Shown: positions 44,191-54,059, numbered from the stretch's first letter. The stretch: 64,000 bases of DNA from Nocardioides sp. AX2bis (GCF_902506435.1 NZ_LR733215.1:3702161-3766160); one strand, 5' to 3'. The notes: generated by a model from the sequence alone, not told the origin. Translations and numbers: made by a program.

Positions 44191-47100
44191 GTCGGTCCCC
44201 GTCCGTCGAGCAGCTCGGAGAGCGCCAGCACCAGGGCGGTGGGCGGTCGCCAGGAGAAGACCCCGGCGGGGTGACCGTCGGTCACCGGGGTGTCCGCCCC
44301 CGCCATCCCGCGCAGGTACAGGTACAGGAGCCCGCCGAGGTGCCGGTCGGGGTCGTACCCGGGCTGGCGCCAGCGCAGGAAGCGGTGCAGCACCGCGGTG
44401 TAGAGCAGCGCCTGGAGCGGGTAGTCGGAGTGCAGCATCGCCGCCGTGACCCGGTCCGGGGCGTAGTCGGCGGTCGTGAGCGGCTGCTCGGGGTCGCCGA
44501 GGCGGTTGGTCTTGTAGTCGACGACGACGTAGCGCGGCTCGACCTCCCCGTCGGTGCGCACGCGCAGCACGACGTCGATCGAGCCGGACAGGTAACCCCG
44601 CAGCGGCTGGTCGCCGAGCCCGGGGGCGAGCAGCCGGTCGGCGTACGGAGCGACCGGGTCGTCGGCGGCGAGGTGGGTGCGCAGGAGCCGGCCGACGTCG
44701 GCCAGCACGGCCTCCGCCCCCGCACCGCCGCTCGCCACCAGGTCGCCACCGCCCAGCGGCAGCTCGAAGTCCAGCTCGCAGAGCCGGTCGGCCAGCGCGA
44801 TCGAGCGCAGCGTCCGCCCGGGGACCAGCGGCCCGAGCGGGGTGTCGTGCAGGGGGACGAGCGCCGCGGCCAGCTCGGCCGGCGCGACCTCGACCGGCCA
44901 CCAGGCGGCGTGCTCGCGCACCCGCGCCTCGAGCTCGGCAGCCAGGTCCGGCGCATCGGGGTCGGCGTCCTCCAGCACCGCGTGGACCAGCGACCCGAAC
45001 GCGGCCCCCGAGGGAAGGTCCGCCATCGGGGAGGCAGCCGCGGCCGGAGCACCCGCGTCGGGCACGTCGGAGCGCAAGTCGTCCGAGGCCGCGAGCAGGT
45101 CGTCGGCCTCGTCGTCGAGCACCCCGACCTCGGGCTCGCTGGTCGCGCCGCGGGCCTCCTCGGCCGCGCGGACGAGCCCGGAGTACGACGTGCGCCGCCA
45201 CCCGCCGTCGATCGGGCGCGTGAAGCGGCGGACCCCCAGCCGCCCGGCGTCGGCGGGCAGCGGCACGGTCGGCGGCGCGGCGACCAGGGACTGCTCGACG
45301 CTCGGGCCCCCGACGCCCTGCCACGCCCGGAGCTGGGCCAGCACGTCGGTGTCAGCGGGCTTCTCGGACAGCCGCTCGGGGACCTCGGCCTGACCTGGTC
45401 GGCGGTCGCGGAGCAGGCGGGACAGCCCGCCGTTCGGCTCGTCCCACGACGGCGCCCACCAGGCCACGACCTGCGACTGGGCCCGGGTCAGCGCGACGTA
45501 GGTCAGCCGGGTGGCGTCGCCGGCCTCCTCGGAACGGCCGCGCGCCTCGACCTCGCGGGAGCCGGCCCGCGACCCACCGACGTCGAGGCAGCGCTGGTCG
45601 CCCTCGTGGTGCAGCACGCTCTCGCGCTGCTGGACGTTGCGGTTGAACGCGAAGGGCAGGTGGACGACCGGGAACTGCAGGCCCTTGGCCACCCAGACCG
45701 TCATCACCTGCACCGCGGCGGCGTCGCTGTCGAGCCGGCGGTTGCGCACGGCGTCGCCGCCCTCGTCGCGACGCTGCGCGCGCAGCCACTCGAGCAGGGC
45801 GGGGAGACCGAGCCGGTCGCGGTGGGCGGTCTCGTGCAGCACCTGCCCGACGTGCGTGAGGTCGGTGAGGTCGCGCTCACCGCCGCGGTGAGCCAGCACC
45901 CGTGCGGCCATCCCGTCGGCGACGGCCGCCTCGAGCACGGCCGCGACCCCGCGCCGGCGGGCGTTGTCGGCCCACCGCCGCAGCGTCTCGGCCACCTCGT
46001 CGGTCAGGTCGTCGCCGCGCTGCCCCAGCTCCGCGGGGGTCCGTCCGAGGAACGGCGTGACCGCGGCGGCACGGACCAGGCCCGCGCGGTGCGGCTGCTC
46101 GAAGGCCTCCAGCAGGGCCAGCCAGTGCCCGGCGGCGGCGGAGTCGAGGACGTCGGTGTCACCGGTGTAGACCGCCGGCACCCCGGCCGCGGCCAGCGCG
46201 TCCCGGCAGGTCCGGGCGTCCCCGTGCCGCTCCACGATCACCGCGACGTCACGGGCCTCGATCGGGCGGCCGTCCCAGGTGGCGCCGGAGGCCAGCAGCC
46301 CGGCCACGTCGGCAGCCAGGTCGGCGGCGACGTGCGCGCGGACCCGGTCCATCGGCACGGTCCGGGTCGTGCGGATGTCGAACTTCTCCCGGGTCACCAC
46401 GCGCAGCCGGAACGGGTCGTCGCAGGGTGCGCCGCGCAGGCGCCCGGTCTGCTGGTGGGCGCCGACGTCGCGCACCACGATGTCGGGGTGGCCCAGCGCG
46501 GCGCCGCGCAGGACCGCCAGCAGGCTGTCGACCAGCGGGCCGTCGCTGCGGTAGTTGGTGGCCAGGGTGCAGCGCTGCTCGGCGCTGCGCGCGGCCTGCA
46601 GGTAGGTCACCACGTCGCCGCCGCGGAAGGCGTAGATCGCCTGCTTGGGGTCGCCGATCAGCACCACCGTGGCGTGCCCGGCGAAGGCCCGCTCGATGAC
46701 CTGCCACTGGACCGGGTCGGTGTCCTGGAACTCGTCGACCATGACCACCCGCCAGCGGGCGCGCATCCGCTGCCGCGCGGGGGCGTCGGGGTCGGCCAGG
46801 GCGTCGGCGAGCCGGCCCAGGAGGTCGTCGTAGCCCAGCACGCCCATCCGCCGCTTGCGGCGCTCGAGCTCGGTCAGCACGTCCCGGGCGAAGCCCACCC
46901 GCACCGCCGCCGTGGTGCCGGGCTCGGGATCGCGCGGCGTCAGCACGGCGCCCGGGTTGGCCACCGCCGTGGTGGCCAGGGCGAAGGCGGCGGCCCGGGT
47001 GAGCTCGGGGTCCTCGAGCGCCTGGCCGAACCGCGCGAGGTAGAGGTCGTCGACGATCTCCCCGACCAGGTCGGAGAGGTCCTCCACCAGCGTCACGCCC

Positions 47101-47609
47101 GAGTCGCTGTCGCCGGCCACGCCCAGCGAGCGGAGCACGAGCTGGCAGAACTGGTGCGTGGTGGCGATCGTGGCCGCATCGAAGTCCGCGAGCGCGTCGC
47201 GCAGGCGCCGCTCACGGGCCTGGAGCTCCTCGGGGTCGGCGTCGAGGAGGTGGTCCAGCAGGGGCGTGGTGGCGCCGTCGTACGCCGGGTCGCCCGACGC
47301 CTCGACCCGTGCGGCCCGGCTCCCGCGCAGCGCGTCGTGCGCCTCGTCCAGCTGGTCGCGGACCCGCTCGCGCAGCTCCTGGCTGGCGGCGCGGCCGAAG
47401 GTGATCAGCAGCATCTCGTCGAGCCGGGCGCGGCCCTCGGCGACGTACCGGGTGACCAGGCCGGCCAGCGTGTAGGTCTTGCCGGTGCCGGCGCTGGCCT
47501 CGAGCACGGTCGTGGTGGGGCCCTCGGGCAGGGCTCCGAGCAGGTCGAAGGGCACCAGGTCGTCACCGGTGGCCGCCTCAGGGCTCGCGGGCGTCGCGGG
47601 GGTCGTCAC
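44187..47609 (-). CDS. recB: Exodeoxyribonuclease V beta subunit
   Basis: The 1140-residue UvrD-like 3'-5' helicase with C-terminal nuclease has Walker A EASAGTGKTYTLAGL (about residues 37-51), VVMVDEFQDTDPVQW, IGDPKQAIYAFRGGDV, MTVWVAKGLQFPVVHLPF and LTYVALTRA. The nuclease domain (about 900-1100) contains GSIDVVLRV and VVDYKTNRLG with the catalytic Asp/Lys. All motifs are intact. The GTG start overlaps the recC stop (GTGA). The antisense strand also shows a very long open frame, a composition artefact. Confidence 0.96.
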   Translation of the reverse strand: MTTPATPASPEAATGDDLVPFDLLGALPEGPTTTVLEASAGTGKTYTLAGLVTRYVAEGRARLDEMLLITFGRAASQELRERVRDQLDEAHDALRGSRAARVEASGDPAYDGATTPLLDHLLDADPEELQARERRLRDALADFDAATIATTHQFCQLVLRSLGVAGDSDSGVTLVEDLSDLVGEIVDDLYLARFGQALEDPELTRAAAFALATTAVANPGAVLTPRDPEPGTTAAVRVGFARDVLTELERRKRRMGVLGYDDLLGRLADALADPDAPARQRMRARWRVVMVDEFQDTDPVQWQVIERAFAGHATVVLIGDPKQAIYAFRGGDVVTYLQAARSAEQRCTLATNYRSDGPLVDSLLAVLRGAALGHPDIVVRDVGAHQQTGRLRGAPCDDPFRLRVVTREKFDIRTTRTVPMDRVRAHVAADLAADVAGLLASGATWDGRPIEARDVAVIVERHGDARTCRDALAAAGVPAVYTGDTDVLDSAAAGHWLALLEAFEQPHRAGLVRAAAVTPFLGRTPAELGQRGDDLTDEVAETLRRWADNARRRGVAAVLEAAVADGMAARVLAHRGGERDLTDLTHVGQVLHETAHRDRLGLPALLEWLRAQRRDEGGDAVRNRRLDSDAAAVQVMTVWVAKGLQFPVVHLPFAFNRNVQQRESVLHHEGDQRCLDVGGSRAGSREVEARGRSEEAGDATRLTYVALTRAQSQVVAWWAPSWDEPNGGLSRLLRDRRPGQAEVPERLSEKPADTDVLAQLRAWQGVGGPSVEQSLVAAPPTVPLPADAGRLGVRRFTRPIDGGWRRTSYSGLVRAAEEARGATSEPEVGVLDDEADDLLAASDDLRSDVPDAGAPAAAASPMADLPSGAAFGSLVHAVLEDADPDAPDLAAELEARVREHAAWWPVEVAPAELAAALVPLHDTPLGPLVPGRTLRSIALADRLCELDFELPLGGGDLVASGGAGAEAVLADVGRLLRTHLAADDPVAPYADRLLAPGLGDQPLRGYLSGSIDVVLRVRTDGEVEPRYVVVDYKTNRLGDPEQPLTTADYAPDRVTAAMLHSDYPLQALLYTAVLHRFLRWRQPGYDPDRHLGGLLYLYLRGMAGADTPVTDGHPAGVFSWRPPTALVLALSELLDGRGPT

Positions 47610-50600
47610 AGCCGCACCTCCGCCCGCAGCAGGGGCAGCCAGAGGCGGGCCGAGAGGGCCCCCAGCCGGGTGCTCTCGCCCTCGACCTGCTCGTCGGCGC
47701 GGGGCTCGCCGAGCAGCACCGACAGCGGCGCGCGGGGCCCCCACACGCGGACGTGGGCCGGGTCGGCGTCCTCCGCGGGGTAGCGGTTGCTGGTCCACTC
47801 CCGGCCGGCGGCGTGCACCGGGTCGTCCTGGCTGTGCCGGGCGGTGGCCCAGGCGTACGACGTCTTCACCGGCAGCGGCAGCGGCTCGCGCCGGCCGGCG
47901 TCGTAGAGACGGACGAGGTCCTCCAGGACCGACTGCGGCTCCTCGTCGGGCGGGCCGAGCAGGACCTCGCGGACGCCGGTGCCCCGGCCGCCGGCGCGGC
48001 CCACGACGACCGAGGTCCAGTGCTTGTCGGGGTCGTGGCTGGCCAGGGCGAGCATGCGTACCCAGGCCTCCACGAGGTGCTTGCCGGAGAGCTTGGAGTA
48101 GGTCCGCGCGACCAGGCGGCCCTCGTGGACCGGGGCGACGGTGCCGGTGACCCGGCGGCCGCTGCGCAGCGTCACGTCGACGTCGTGGGCGCGCGGCTCG
48201 CCCCGGCGGTGGACGTGGACGGCCCGGGCGATGACCTCGGCCTGGGCGGCGGCGTCCTTGGCCTTGCGCCAGCCCAGGCGACCCGGGGGCAGCTGCCCGC
48301 GGCGCCACTCGGCGGCCAGGGCGGCCTCCGGGCGCGTGCCGCGCAGCATGTCCTCGAGCATCCGGTTGCCCACGCCCCAGGTCTCGAAGCCGTCGATCTC
48401 GACCGGCATCGCGTCGCTGACGCCGTCGGCCTCCCAGGGCAGGGTGACGTCGAGGGCCCGGAAGAAGCCGCGCACGGGGTCGCGCAGGAAGGCCACCAGC
48501 GACGCGAGGGCGACGTCGTCGACCTCGCCGCCCGACCCGGCCGGCGCCGGCAGGGGCCCGTCCAGGAACGGCGGCGCCTCGGGCCGGGGGCGGCTCATCA
48601 CCCAGGCCGCGGCGAGCACGGCCGGGTCGAAGGTGAACGGCCCGGGTGTGCCGAGCAGGCCGTCGGCGGCGGCCCGCGGGTCGAAGGGCTGCAGCGGGTG
48701 CTGGACCAGGACGTGCTCGCGCACGGGCGCCTGCGTGGTGCGGTCCAGGGCGTCGAGCAGCTCGCCGAGCGGGACCGCGGGCGGGCGGCGGCGCCCGGTG
48801 TGCTCGTCGGCGCCGGTGCAGGTGACCACGAGCGTCCCGGTGGTCGCCGCGATCGCGTCCAGGAGCAGCTGCCGGTCCTCGGAGCGGGCGTCGCGCTCCC
48901 CGGTCAGCGGGGTGCGGGCCAGGACGTCGTCGCCGTCGACCGCGCCCTGCCGCGGGAAGACGCCGTCGTCGAGGCCGACCAGGCAGACCACGCGGTGCGG
49001 CACCGACCGCATCGGCACCATGGTGGCCACGGTCAGGCTGCCGCTGCGGAAGTTGGCCCGGGTCGGCCGGCCGGCCAGGTGGCCCTCGAGCAGGGCGCGG
49101 ACGTCCCGCAGCCGCAGCTCCACCGTGGCCCGGTCGCCGGCGTCGGCCAGCACCGTCGCGAGCTCGCGGTGCACCTGTCCGGTCTGCCAGGCCTCCCCCC
49201 GCTCGGGACGGGTCAGCGAGGCCACCGCCCGCCCCAGCGCGTCCAGCCAGGTCGCGAGCGACTGGGGCCCGGTCAGCTCCTCGAGCGCGACGGCGAGCCG
49301 GTCGACGTACTCGGCCAGGCGCCCGGCCAGGTCGATCCGGTTGCTGCCGACGTCGTCGAGCGGCAGCGTGGTGCCGACCCAGGCGCGCGAGTCGTCGGAG
49401 AACGCCACCCCGGCCAGCACCCGGTCGAGGCCGAAGCGCCAGGTGTTCTGCACGAACCCGGCCAGGCCGTACGGCGCCCGCTGCTCGGAGTCCAGGCCCC
49501 AGCGCACCCCCGACTCGCGCACCCAGTCGGTCACGGCCTCGAGGTCGTCGTCGTCGAGGGAGAACCGCCGGCGCACCGGCGGCTGCTGCAGCAGGTCGAG
49601 CACCAGGCTGGCCGTGACGCGGCCGCCGGCGAGGTCGAGCAGCGAGGCCGCCACCGCCAGCAGCGGGTTGGTCCGCACCAGCGCGCGGTCGGCCAGCCGG
49701 ACCCGCAGCCGGTGCCCCGGGTGCCGTCCGGGCGCCGAGCCCTCGGTCTCTCCGACGGGCTCGGCCGGGGCCTGGTCGGCCTCCACGCCCAGCCCGAACG
49801 CCGCCGTCACCAGCGGGGCGTAGGTCTCGATGTCGGGGCACATCACGAGGATGTCGCGGGGCTCGAGGGTCGGGTCGTCGGCCAGGAGCCCCAGCAGCAC
49901 CTCGCGCAGCACGTCGACCTGGCGGGCGGGGCCGTGGCAGGCGTGCACCTGCACGCTCCGGTCGGCCGGGTCGTGGTGCCGCCCGGCCGGGCGGACCCGG
50001 TTGGCACGGAGGTCGGCCTGGAGCCGCGCCAGCAGCGACCCGCCGGCCCCCGCCTCGTCCGGCGCCCCGTCCTGAGCCCCGTCCTGAGCCCCGTCGAGCG
50101 GCTCGTGCACGTGCTCCACGAGGTCGGCGGGCGCGCAGCTGCGCAGGCTGCGCTGCAGCTCGCGGACGTCGCGGCCCAGCGTGGCCAGCAGCGGGTGCTC
50201 GGCGTCGTTGTGCGCGGGGTCGTCGCGGCGCGGGACCGGGCCGCGCGGCGCGTGGGGCGCGCCCAGCCGGGCGTCGAGGCGGCGCCACAGGTCGTCGCTG
50301 GGGTGCGGCCAGAACAGGTGCAGGTCGTGGTGGTCGGCGAGCGCCACGAGCAGCTCGAGCTCGGTGCGCGGCATCCGGGTGTGGCCCAGCAGGCTCACCC
50401 GCACCGGCAGGTGGGCCGCCGGGCCCGACCGCAGCCGCTCCAGGGTCGCGGCGTGCCGCTCCGCCGGGGTCGGCGCGTCCACCCGCTGCGTCAGCGCGCG
50501 CCACAGCGGCGGCTGCCAGGCGAGGTCGTCGGGCAGGGCACGCTCGGGCTCCCCCTCGCGGACGACACCGTCCACGTCGTCGCCGCGCGACCAGGCGGCG

Positions 50601-51073
50601 AGCAGGTCGGGGCGCTGCGCGGCGTACGAGGCGAGCAGGCCCGCGAGCCGGCGGGCCACGGCGTAGCGCCGGCTGCGCCGCAGCTCGGCCTCCTCACCGT
50701 CGAGGTCGCGGCCGAGGTGCACCGCGAGCGGCCGGGCCCAGGCCTCGTCGAGGCTGGCGTCGAGGACCTCCAGGAGCGGCCAGGCCAGCACCTCCGGCGC
50801 CCACGGGTCGTCGTCGACGGTGTCGGTCAGCTCGGCCACCAGCGAGCGGGGCGAGCGGAAGTCGACCGCGGCGCACACGCCGTCACCGGTCGCGCTGCCC
50901 GGCCCCGACCCGAGCCGGTGCGAGAGCCGCTGGCTGAGCCACCGCTCGGTCCCCTTCGCCGGGACCAGCACCAGGTCCCGGGCGAACGGGTCGGCCGGCG
51001 CGACCGCGAGCAGGTCGCCGAGCGCGGCGGCCAGGGCATCGGTGCGCGCGGCTCGGTGGAGGTGGAGTGCCAT
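47606..51073 (-). CDS. recC: Exodeoxyribonuclease V gamma subunit
   Basis: The 1155-residue inactive-helicase subunit recognises Chi-like sequences in RecBCD. It begins MALHLHRAARTDALAAALGD and includes DLVLVPAKGTERWLSQRLSH, IDLAGRLAEYVDRL, VGLDDGVFPRQGAVDGDDVL and a C-terminal nuclease-fold domain. The length is normal. The ATG at 51073 is about 10 bases after TAGCCT. The 22-bp tandem repeat array lies 90 bases upstream. Order and overlaps show one recCBD operon. Confidence 0.95.
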   Translation of the reverse strand: MALHLHRAARTDALAAALGDLLAVAPADPFARDLVLVPAKGTERWLSQRLSHRLGSGPGSATGDGVCAAVDFRSPRSLVAELTDTVDDDPWAPEVLAWPLLEVLDASLDEAWARPLAVHLGRDLDGEEAELRRSRRYAVARRLAGLLASYAAQRPDLLAAWSRGDDVDGVVREGEPERALPDDLAWQPPLWRALTQRVDAPTPAERHAATLERLRSGPAAHLPVRVSLLGHTRMPRTELELLVALADHHDLHLFWPHPSDDLWRRLDARLGAPHAPRGPVPRRDDPAHNDAEHPLLATLGRDVRELQRSLRSCAPADLVEHVHEPLDGAQDGAQDGAPDEAGAGGSLLARLQADLRANRVRPAGRHHDPADRSVQVHACHGPARQVDVLREVLLGLLADDPTLEPRDILVMCPDIETYAPLVTAAFGLGVEADQAPAEPVGETEGSAPGRHPGHRLRVRLADRALVRTNPLLAVAASLLDLAGGRVTASLVLDLLQQPPVRRRFSLDDDDLEAVTDWVRESGVRWGLDSEQRAPYGLAGFVQNTWRFGLDRVLAGVAFSDDSRAWVGTTLPLDDVGSNRIDLAGRLAEYVDRLAVALEELTGPQSLATWLDALGRAVASLTRPERGEAWQTGQVHRELATVLADAGDRATVELRLRDVRALLEGHLAGRPTRANFRSGSLTVATMVPMRSVPHRVVCLVGLDDGVFPRQGAVDGDDVLARTPLTGERDARSEDRQLLLDAIAATTGTLVVTCTGADEHTGRRRPPAVPLGELLDALDRTTQAPVREHVLVQHPLQPFDPRAAADGLLGTPGPFTFDPAVLAAAWVMSRPRPEAPPFLDGPLPAPAGSGGEVDDVALASLVAFLRDPVRGFFRALDVTLPWEADGVSDAMPVEIDGFETWGVGNRMLEDMLRGTRPEAALAAEWRRGQLPPGRLGWRKAKDAAAQAEVIARAVHVHRRGEPRAHDVDVTLRSGRRVTGTVAPVHEGRLVARTYSKLSGKHLVEAWVRMLALASHDPDKHWTSVVVGRAGGRGTGVREVLLGPPDEEPQSVLEDLVRLYDAGRREPLPLPVKTSYAWATARHSQDDPVHAAGREWTSNRYPAEDADPAHVRVWGPRAPLSVLLGEPRADEQVEGESTRLGALSARLWLPLLRAEVRL

Positions 51074-51162
51074 GGTCCGCCCGAGGCTAGACGAGGCCGC
51101 CGACACCGGCGGACGGTCGTCCCCAGCCGGCGACCGCACGCCCCGTTCCCGGCGCCGCAACC

Positions 51163-51240
51163 GTCATCTCGACGCGCCGCGAGCGCCACCTCGGCTGTCC
51201 GCAAGCGTCATCTCGGCTGTCCGCGAGCGCCACCTCGGCG
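51163..51240. repeat. 22-bp tandem repeat array, locus 2 (3.5 units)
   Basis: The units are 51163-51184, 51185-51206, 51207-51228 and a partial at 51229-51240, of the form GTCATCTCGGCTGTCCGCGAGC, alternating GTCATCTCG and GCCACCTCG starts. The third unit is the exact reverse complement of 32442-32463. It sits between recC and the stop of the small Cys/His protein gene. Confidence 0.95.
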
Positions 51241-51241
51241 G

Positions 51242-51676
51242 TCAGACCTCGCGGGTGGAGAGCAGCTTGTTCGGGCGGAAGCGGGGACGCCGGTCGGGGT
51301 CGAAGCGCTGCGGGCGCTCGTGCTCGAACCCGCCGGTGCTCACCAGCACCCACCGCTCGACCGGGCCGTCCTGGCCGAGCACCCCGAAGGGCGCGCCGAC
51401 GACCGCGGCCGACACGGCCTCGCCGCAGGCCTCGTGCACCGGCGGCACGTGGAACTCCATCCGGTCCAGCTCCTCGCGCGTGCCCAGCAGCACCAGCGGG
51501 TGGTCCAGGGTCTCGCCGCAGACCGCGCAGATCCGCGACAGGGCGCACTGGATCACGCGCTTCTTGCTGAGCACCCGCAGGGAGCCGCGCCCGTCGTCGT
51601 CCTCGCAGACGTACGGCACCGGTCCCCCCAGCTCGGGGTCCCGGGGCCGCTCGTCCAGGCCGGTGGTGCCGATCAT
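51242..51676 (-). CDS. Small Cys/His-rich protein coupled to the desaturase
   Basis: The protein has 144 residues. Its centre has CALSRICAVCGETLDHPLVL and HVPPVHEACGEAV, i.e. CxxC followed by H and C, a likely zinc or iron site. The rest contains LVSTGGFEHERPQRFDPDRR. I recognise no named family. Its ATG overlaps the desaturase stop by one base (TGATG), so it belongs to the reductase-desaturase operon and may assist electron transfer or assembly. Its stop runs into the second 22-bp repeat array. Confidence 0.75.
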   Translation of the reverse strand: MIGTTGLDERPRDPELGGPVPYVCEDDDGRGSLRVLSKKRVIQCALSRICAVCGETLDHPLVLLGTREELDRMEFHVPPVHEACGEAVSAAVVGAPFGVLGQDGPVERWVLVSTGGFEHERPQRFDPDRRPRFRPNKLLSTREV

Positions 51677-52887
51677 CAGGAGGCGGCCGCGGCGTACTTG
51701 CCGGTCTCCGGGCGGCGCGAGCCCAGCTCCTCGGCGCTCTTGCGGCCCCGCGCGACCTCCATCTGGCCCTCCATGACGTCCTCGCGGTCGCCGGAGGTGA
51801 AGCGGTTGGGCAGCGAGAGCTTGATGATCGTGCGCAGCGCCTGGCCGTACTGCTGGTGCAGCGGACCGGTCGTGTAGGGCAGCTTGTACTTCTCGCACAG
51901 CTGACGCACGCGCACCGAGATCTCGCCGTAGCGGTTGCTCGGCAGGTCGGGGAACAGGTGGTGCTCGACCTGGTAGCCCAGGTTGCCCGAGAGGACGTGC
52001 AGCATCTCGCTGCCCTCGAAGTTGGCGGAGCCGAGCATCTGGCGCAGGTACCACTCGGGACGGGTCTCGTCCTCGATCTGCTCCTCGGTGAAGTGCATCG
52101 CCCCGTCGGGGAAGTGCCCGCAGAAGATGATCACGTAGGACCACAGGTTGCGGGTCACGTTCGCCGCGGCGTTGGCGTAGACCGTGGTCATGAAGTGCGG
52201 GCCCGACAGCGCCGGGTAGACGACATAGTCCTTGACGGCCTGACGCCGTCCCTTCTGCCAGATCTGCTTGAGCTGCTTCTTCATGACCTTGGGGTCCTTC
52301 TCGCCCTTGCGGATGGCCTCCAGGTCGAGGTCGTGCAGCGCGACGCCCCACTGGAAGAGCGTGGCCAGGGCCGCGTTGTAGAGCGGCTGGCCCAGGTTGA
52401 CCGGGTGCCACTTCTGCTCGCGGGCCATCCGCAGGATGCCGTACCCGATGTCGTTGTCGTAGCCGAGCACGTTGGTGAACTGGTGGTGCACGTAGTTGTG
52501 CGAGTGCTTCCACTGCTCGGCCGGCTGGGCGGTGTCCCACTCCCAGTTCGAGGAGTGCACCTCCGGGTCGTTCATCCAGTCCCACTGGCCGTGCATGACG
52601 TTGTGGCCGATCTCCATGTTCTCCAGGATCTTCGCCACGCCGAGCATCGCGCCGCCGACGACGGCGCCGGGCAGCCGCGTGCGGCGGTGGTACGCCGAGA
52701 CGCCCAGCGTGATCCGCGCCGCGGTGGCGAGACCGCGCTGCAGGCGGATCATCTTGTAGATGTAGTCCGCGTCCTTGCTGTTGCGGCTCTCCTCGATCTC
52801 GGTGCGCAGGGCGTCGAGCTCGGCACCGAGCTGCTCCACCTCCTCGGCGGTGAGGTGGGTGTACTCCTTGACGTCGGCGATGGCCAT
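51676..52887 (-). CDS. Membrane acyl-CoA desaturase, DesA3-like
   Basis: The 403-residue di-iron membrane desaturase has three His boxes intact: HNVMH (95-99), HSHNYVHH (128-135) and QVEHHLFP (about residue 310). Two hydrophobic hairpins flank them. It resembles mycobacterial stearoyl-CoA delta-9 desaturase DesA3, which takes electrons from a fused ferredoxin reductase. That partner is encoded 53 bases upstream. The N-terminus (MAIADVKEYTHLTAEEVEQL) is a family-typical soluble helix. It makes monounsaturated fatty acids for membrane lipids. Confidence 0.93.
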   Translation of the reverse strand: MAIADVKEYTHLTAEEVEQLGAELDALRTEIEESRNSKDADYIYKMIRLQRGLATAARITLGVSAYHRRTRLPGAVVGGAMLGVAKILENMEIGHNVMHGQWDWMNDPEVHSSNWEWDTAQPAEQWKHSHNYVHHQFTNVLGYDNDIGYGILRMAREQKWHPVNLGQPLYNAALATLFQWGVALHDLDLEAIRKGEKDPKVMKKQLKQIWQKGRRQAVKDYVVYPALSGPHFMTTVYANAAANVTRNLWSYVIIFCGHFPDGAMHFTEEQIEDETRPEWYLRQMLGSANFEGSEMLHVLSGNLGYQVEHHLFPDLPSNRYGEISVRVRQLCEKYKLPYTTGPLHQQYGQALRTIIKLSLPNRFTSGDREDVMEGQMEVARGRKSAEELGSRRPETGKYAAAAS

Positions 52888-52939
52888 CGCGTCGTCCCTT
52901 CGGGTCGTCGTGTGTCGCGGTCTGGTGGAGCGGTGCTGG

Positions 52940-54022
52940 TCAGAGGTCGAAGGTGCAGTCGCCCACGGGGGCGGTCACGCAGGTCTGCACGCTGCCGTTG
53001 GGCTCGGCGAACTCCTCGCCGTTGCGCAGGTCGCGGACCTTGCCCTCGATCATGGTCACGCTGCAGGTGTGGCAGATGCCGGCGCGGCAGCCGTACGGCA
53101 TCCCGACCCCGGCCTGCTCGCCACCCTCGAGGACCGTGGTGGCGCCGTCGATCTCGACGGTCTTGCCCGAGCTGCGGAAGGTCAGCGTGCCACCTTCGCC
53201 GCCCTCGCCGGTGAAGTTCACCGAGAACCGCTCGAGGTGGAGCTGGTCCTCGAGGCCGGCCTCGTCCCAGAACTCGCTGGCGGCGTCCAGCATCGGACCG
53301 GGCCCGCAGGCCCAGACCTGACGCTCGCGCCAGTCGGGGCACAGCTCGTCGAGGTGGTCCTCGAGCACGAGCATGCCGTCGTCGTCGGTGTAGCGCTCCC
53401 GCACCGTCAGGGAGTCGTGACGCTCGTTGAGCTCGGCGAGCTCGCTGCGGAAGATCATCCGGTCCTGCGTGGTGGAGGAGTAGCTCATCACCACGTCGGG
53501 CATCGTGCCGCGACGGTCGAGCGTGCGCAGCATCGACATCACCGGGGTCACGCCGCTGCCGCCGACCAGGAACAGGATCTTGGGCGGGGGCGGGTTCGGC
53601 AGCACGAAGTCGCCCGACGGCAGGGCCAGCCGGATGACGGTGCCCGGCTCCACGCCGTTGACCAGGTGCTGGGAGAGGAAGCCCTCGGGCATCGCCCGGA
53701 CCGTGATGGCCAGGGTGCGTCCCCGGCGCTTCGGCGGGGTGGAGACCGAGTACGACCGCCAGTGGAACCGGCCGCCGACCTGGAGGCCGATCCCGATGTA
53801 CTGGCCGGGCTGGTGGCTGTAGCGCCAGCCCCAGCCGGGCCGGATGACCACGGTGGCGGTGTCGTCGGTCTCGGGCACGACCTTCTCGATCACCCCGCGC
53901 AGCTCGCGCGTGGTCCACAGCGGATTGATCAGGGTGAGGTAGTCGTCCGGGAGCAGCGGGGTGGTCAGCTGGGCGCCGGCACGACGCACGCCGTCCCAGG
54001 AGAGGCGATCTTTGACGGACAC
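52940..54022 (-). CDS. Ferredoxin-type oxidoreductase, electron donor of the desaturase
   Basis: The protein has 360 residues. An FAD-binding barrel (about residues 40-150; HWRSYSVSTPP) and an NAD(P)-binding domain (ILFLVGGSGVTPVMSMLRTL, QVWACGPGPMLD) are followed by a C-terminal plant-type 2Fe-2S ferredoxin with YGCRAGICHTCSVTMIEG and QTCVTA. This is the layout of Rv3230c, the donor to DesA3. I choose GTG 54022, which has GAAAGGG 8 bases upstream; GTG 54031 abuts that site. It is the first gene of the desaturase operon. Confidence 0.93.
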   Translation of the reverse strand: MSVKDRLSWDGVRRAGAQLTTPLLPDDYLTLINPLWTTRELRGVIEKVVPETDDTATVVIRPGWGWRYSHQPGQYIGIGLQVGGRFHWRSYSVSTPPKRRGRTLAITVRAMPEGFLSQHLVNGVEPGTVIRLALPSGDFVLPNPPPPKILFLVGGSGVTPVMSMLRTLDRRGTMPDVVMSYSSTTQDRMIFRSELAELNERHDSLTVRERYTDDDGMLVLEDHLDELCPDWRERQVWACGPGPMLDAASEFWDEAGLEDQLHLERFSVNFTGEGGEGGTLTFRSSGKTVEIDGATTVLEGGEQAGVGMPYGCRAGICHTCSVTMIEGKVRDLRNGEEFAEPNGSVQTCVTAPVGDCTFDL

Positions 54023-54059
54023 GCAGGACACCCTTTCGGCGGTGGACCCGAGTCAGTCA

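Noticed and set aside
44169..51877. Very long open frames on the plus strand opposite recBCD, over 1000 codons each
   Set aside because: They are exactly antisense to intact recB and recC, lack domains and have compositional bias (Gly/Arg/Gln/His-rich). They are a by-product of high GC and rare stop codons.
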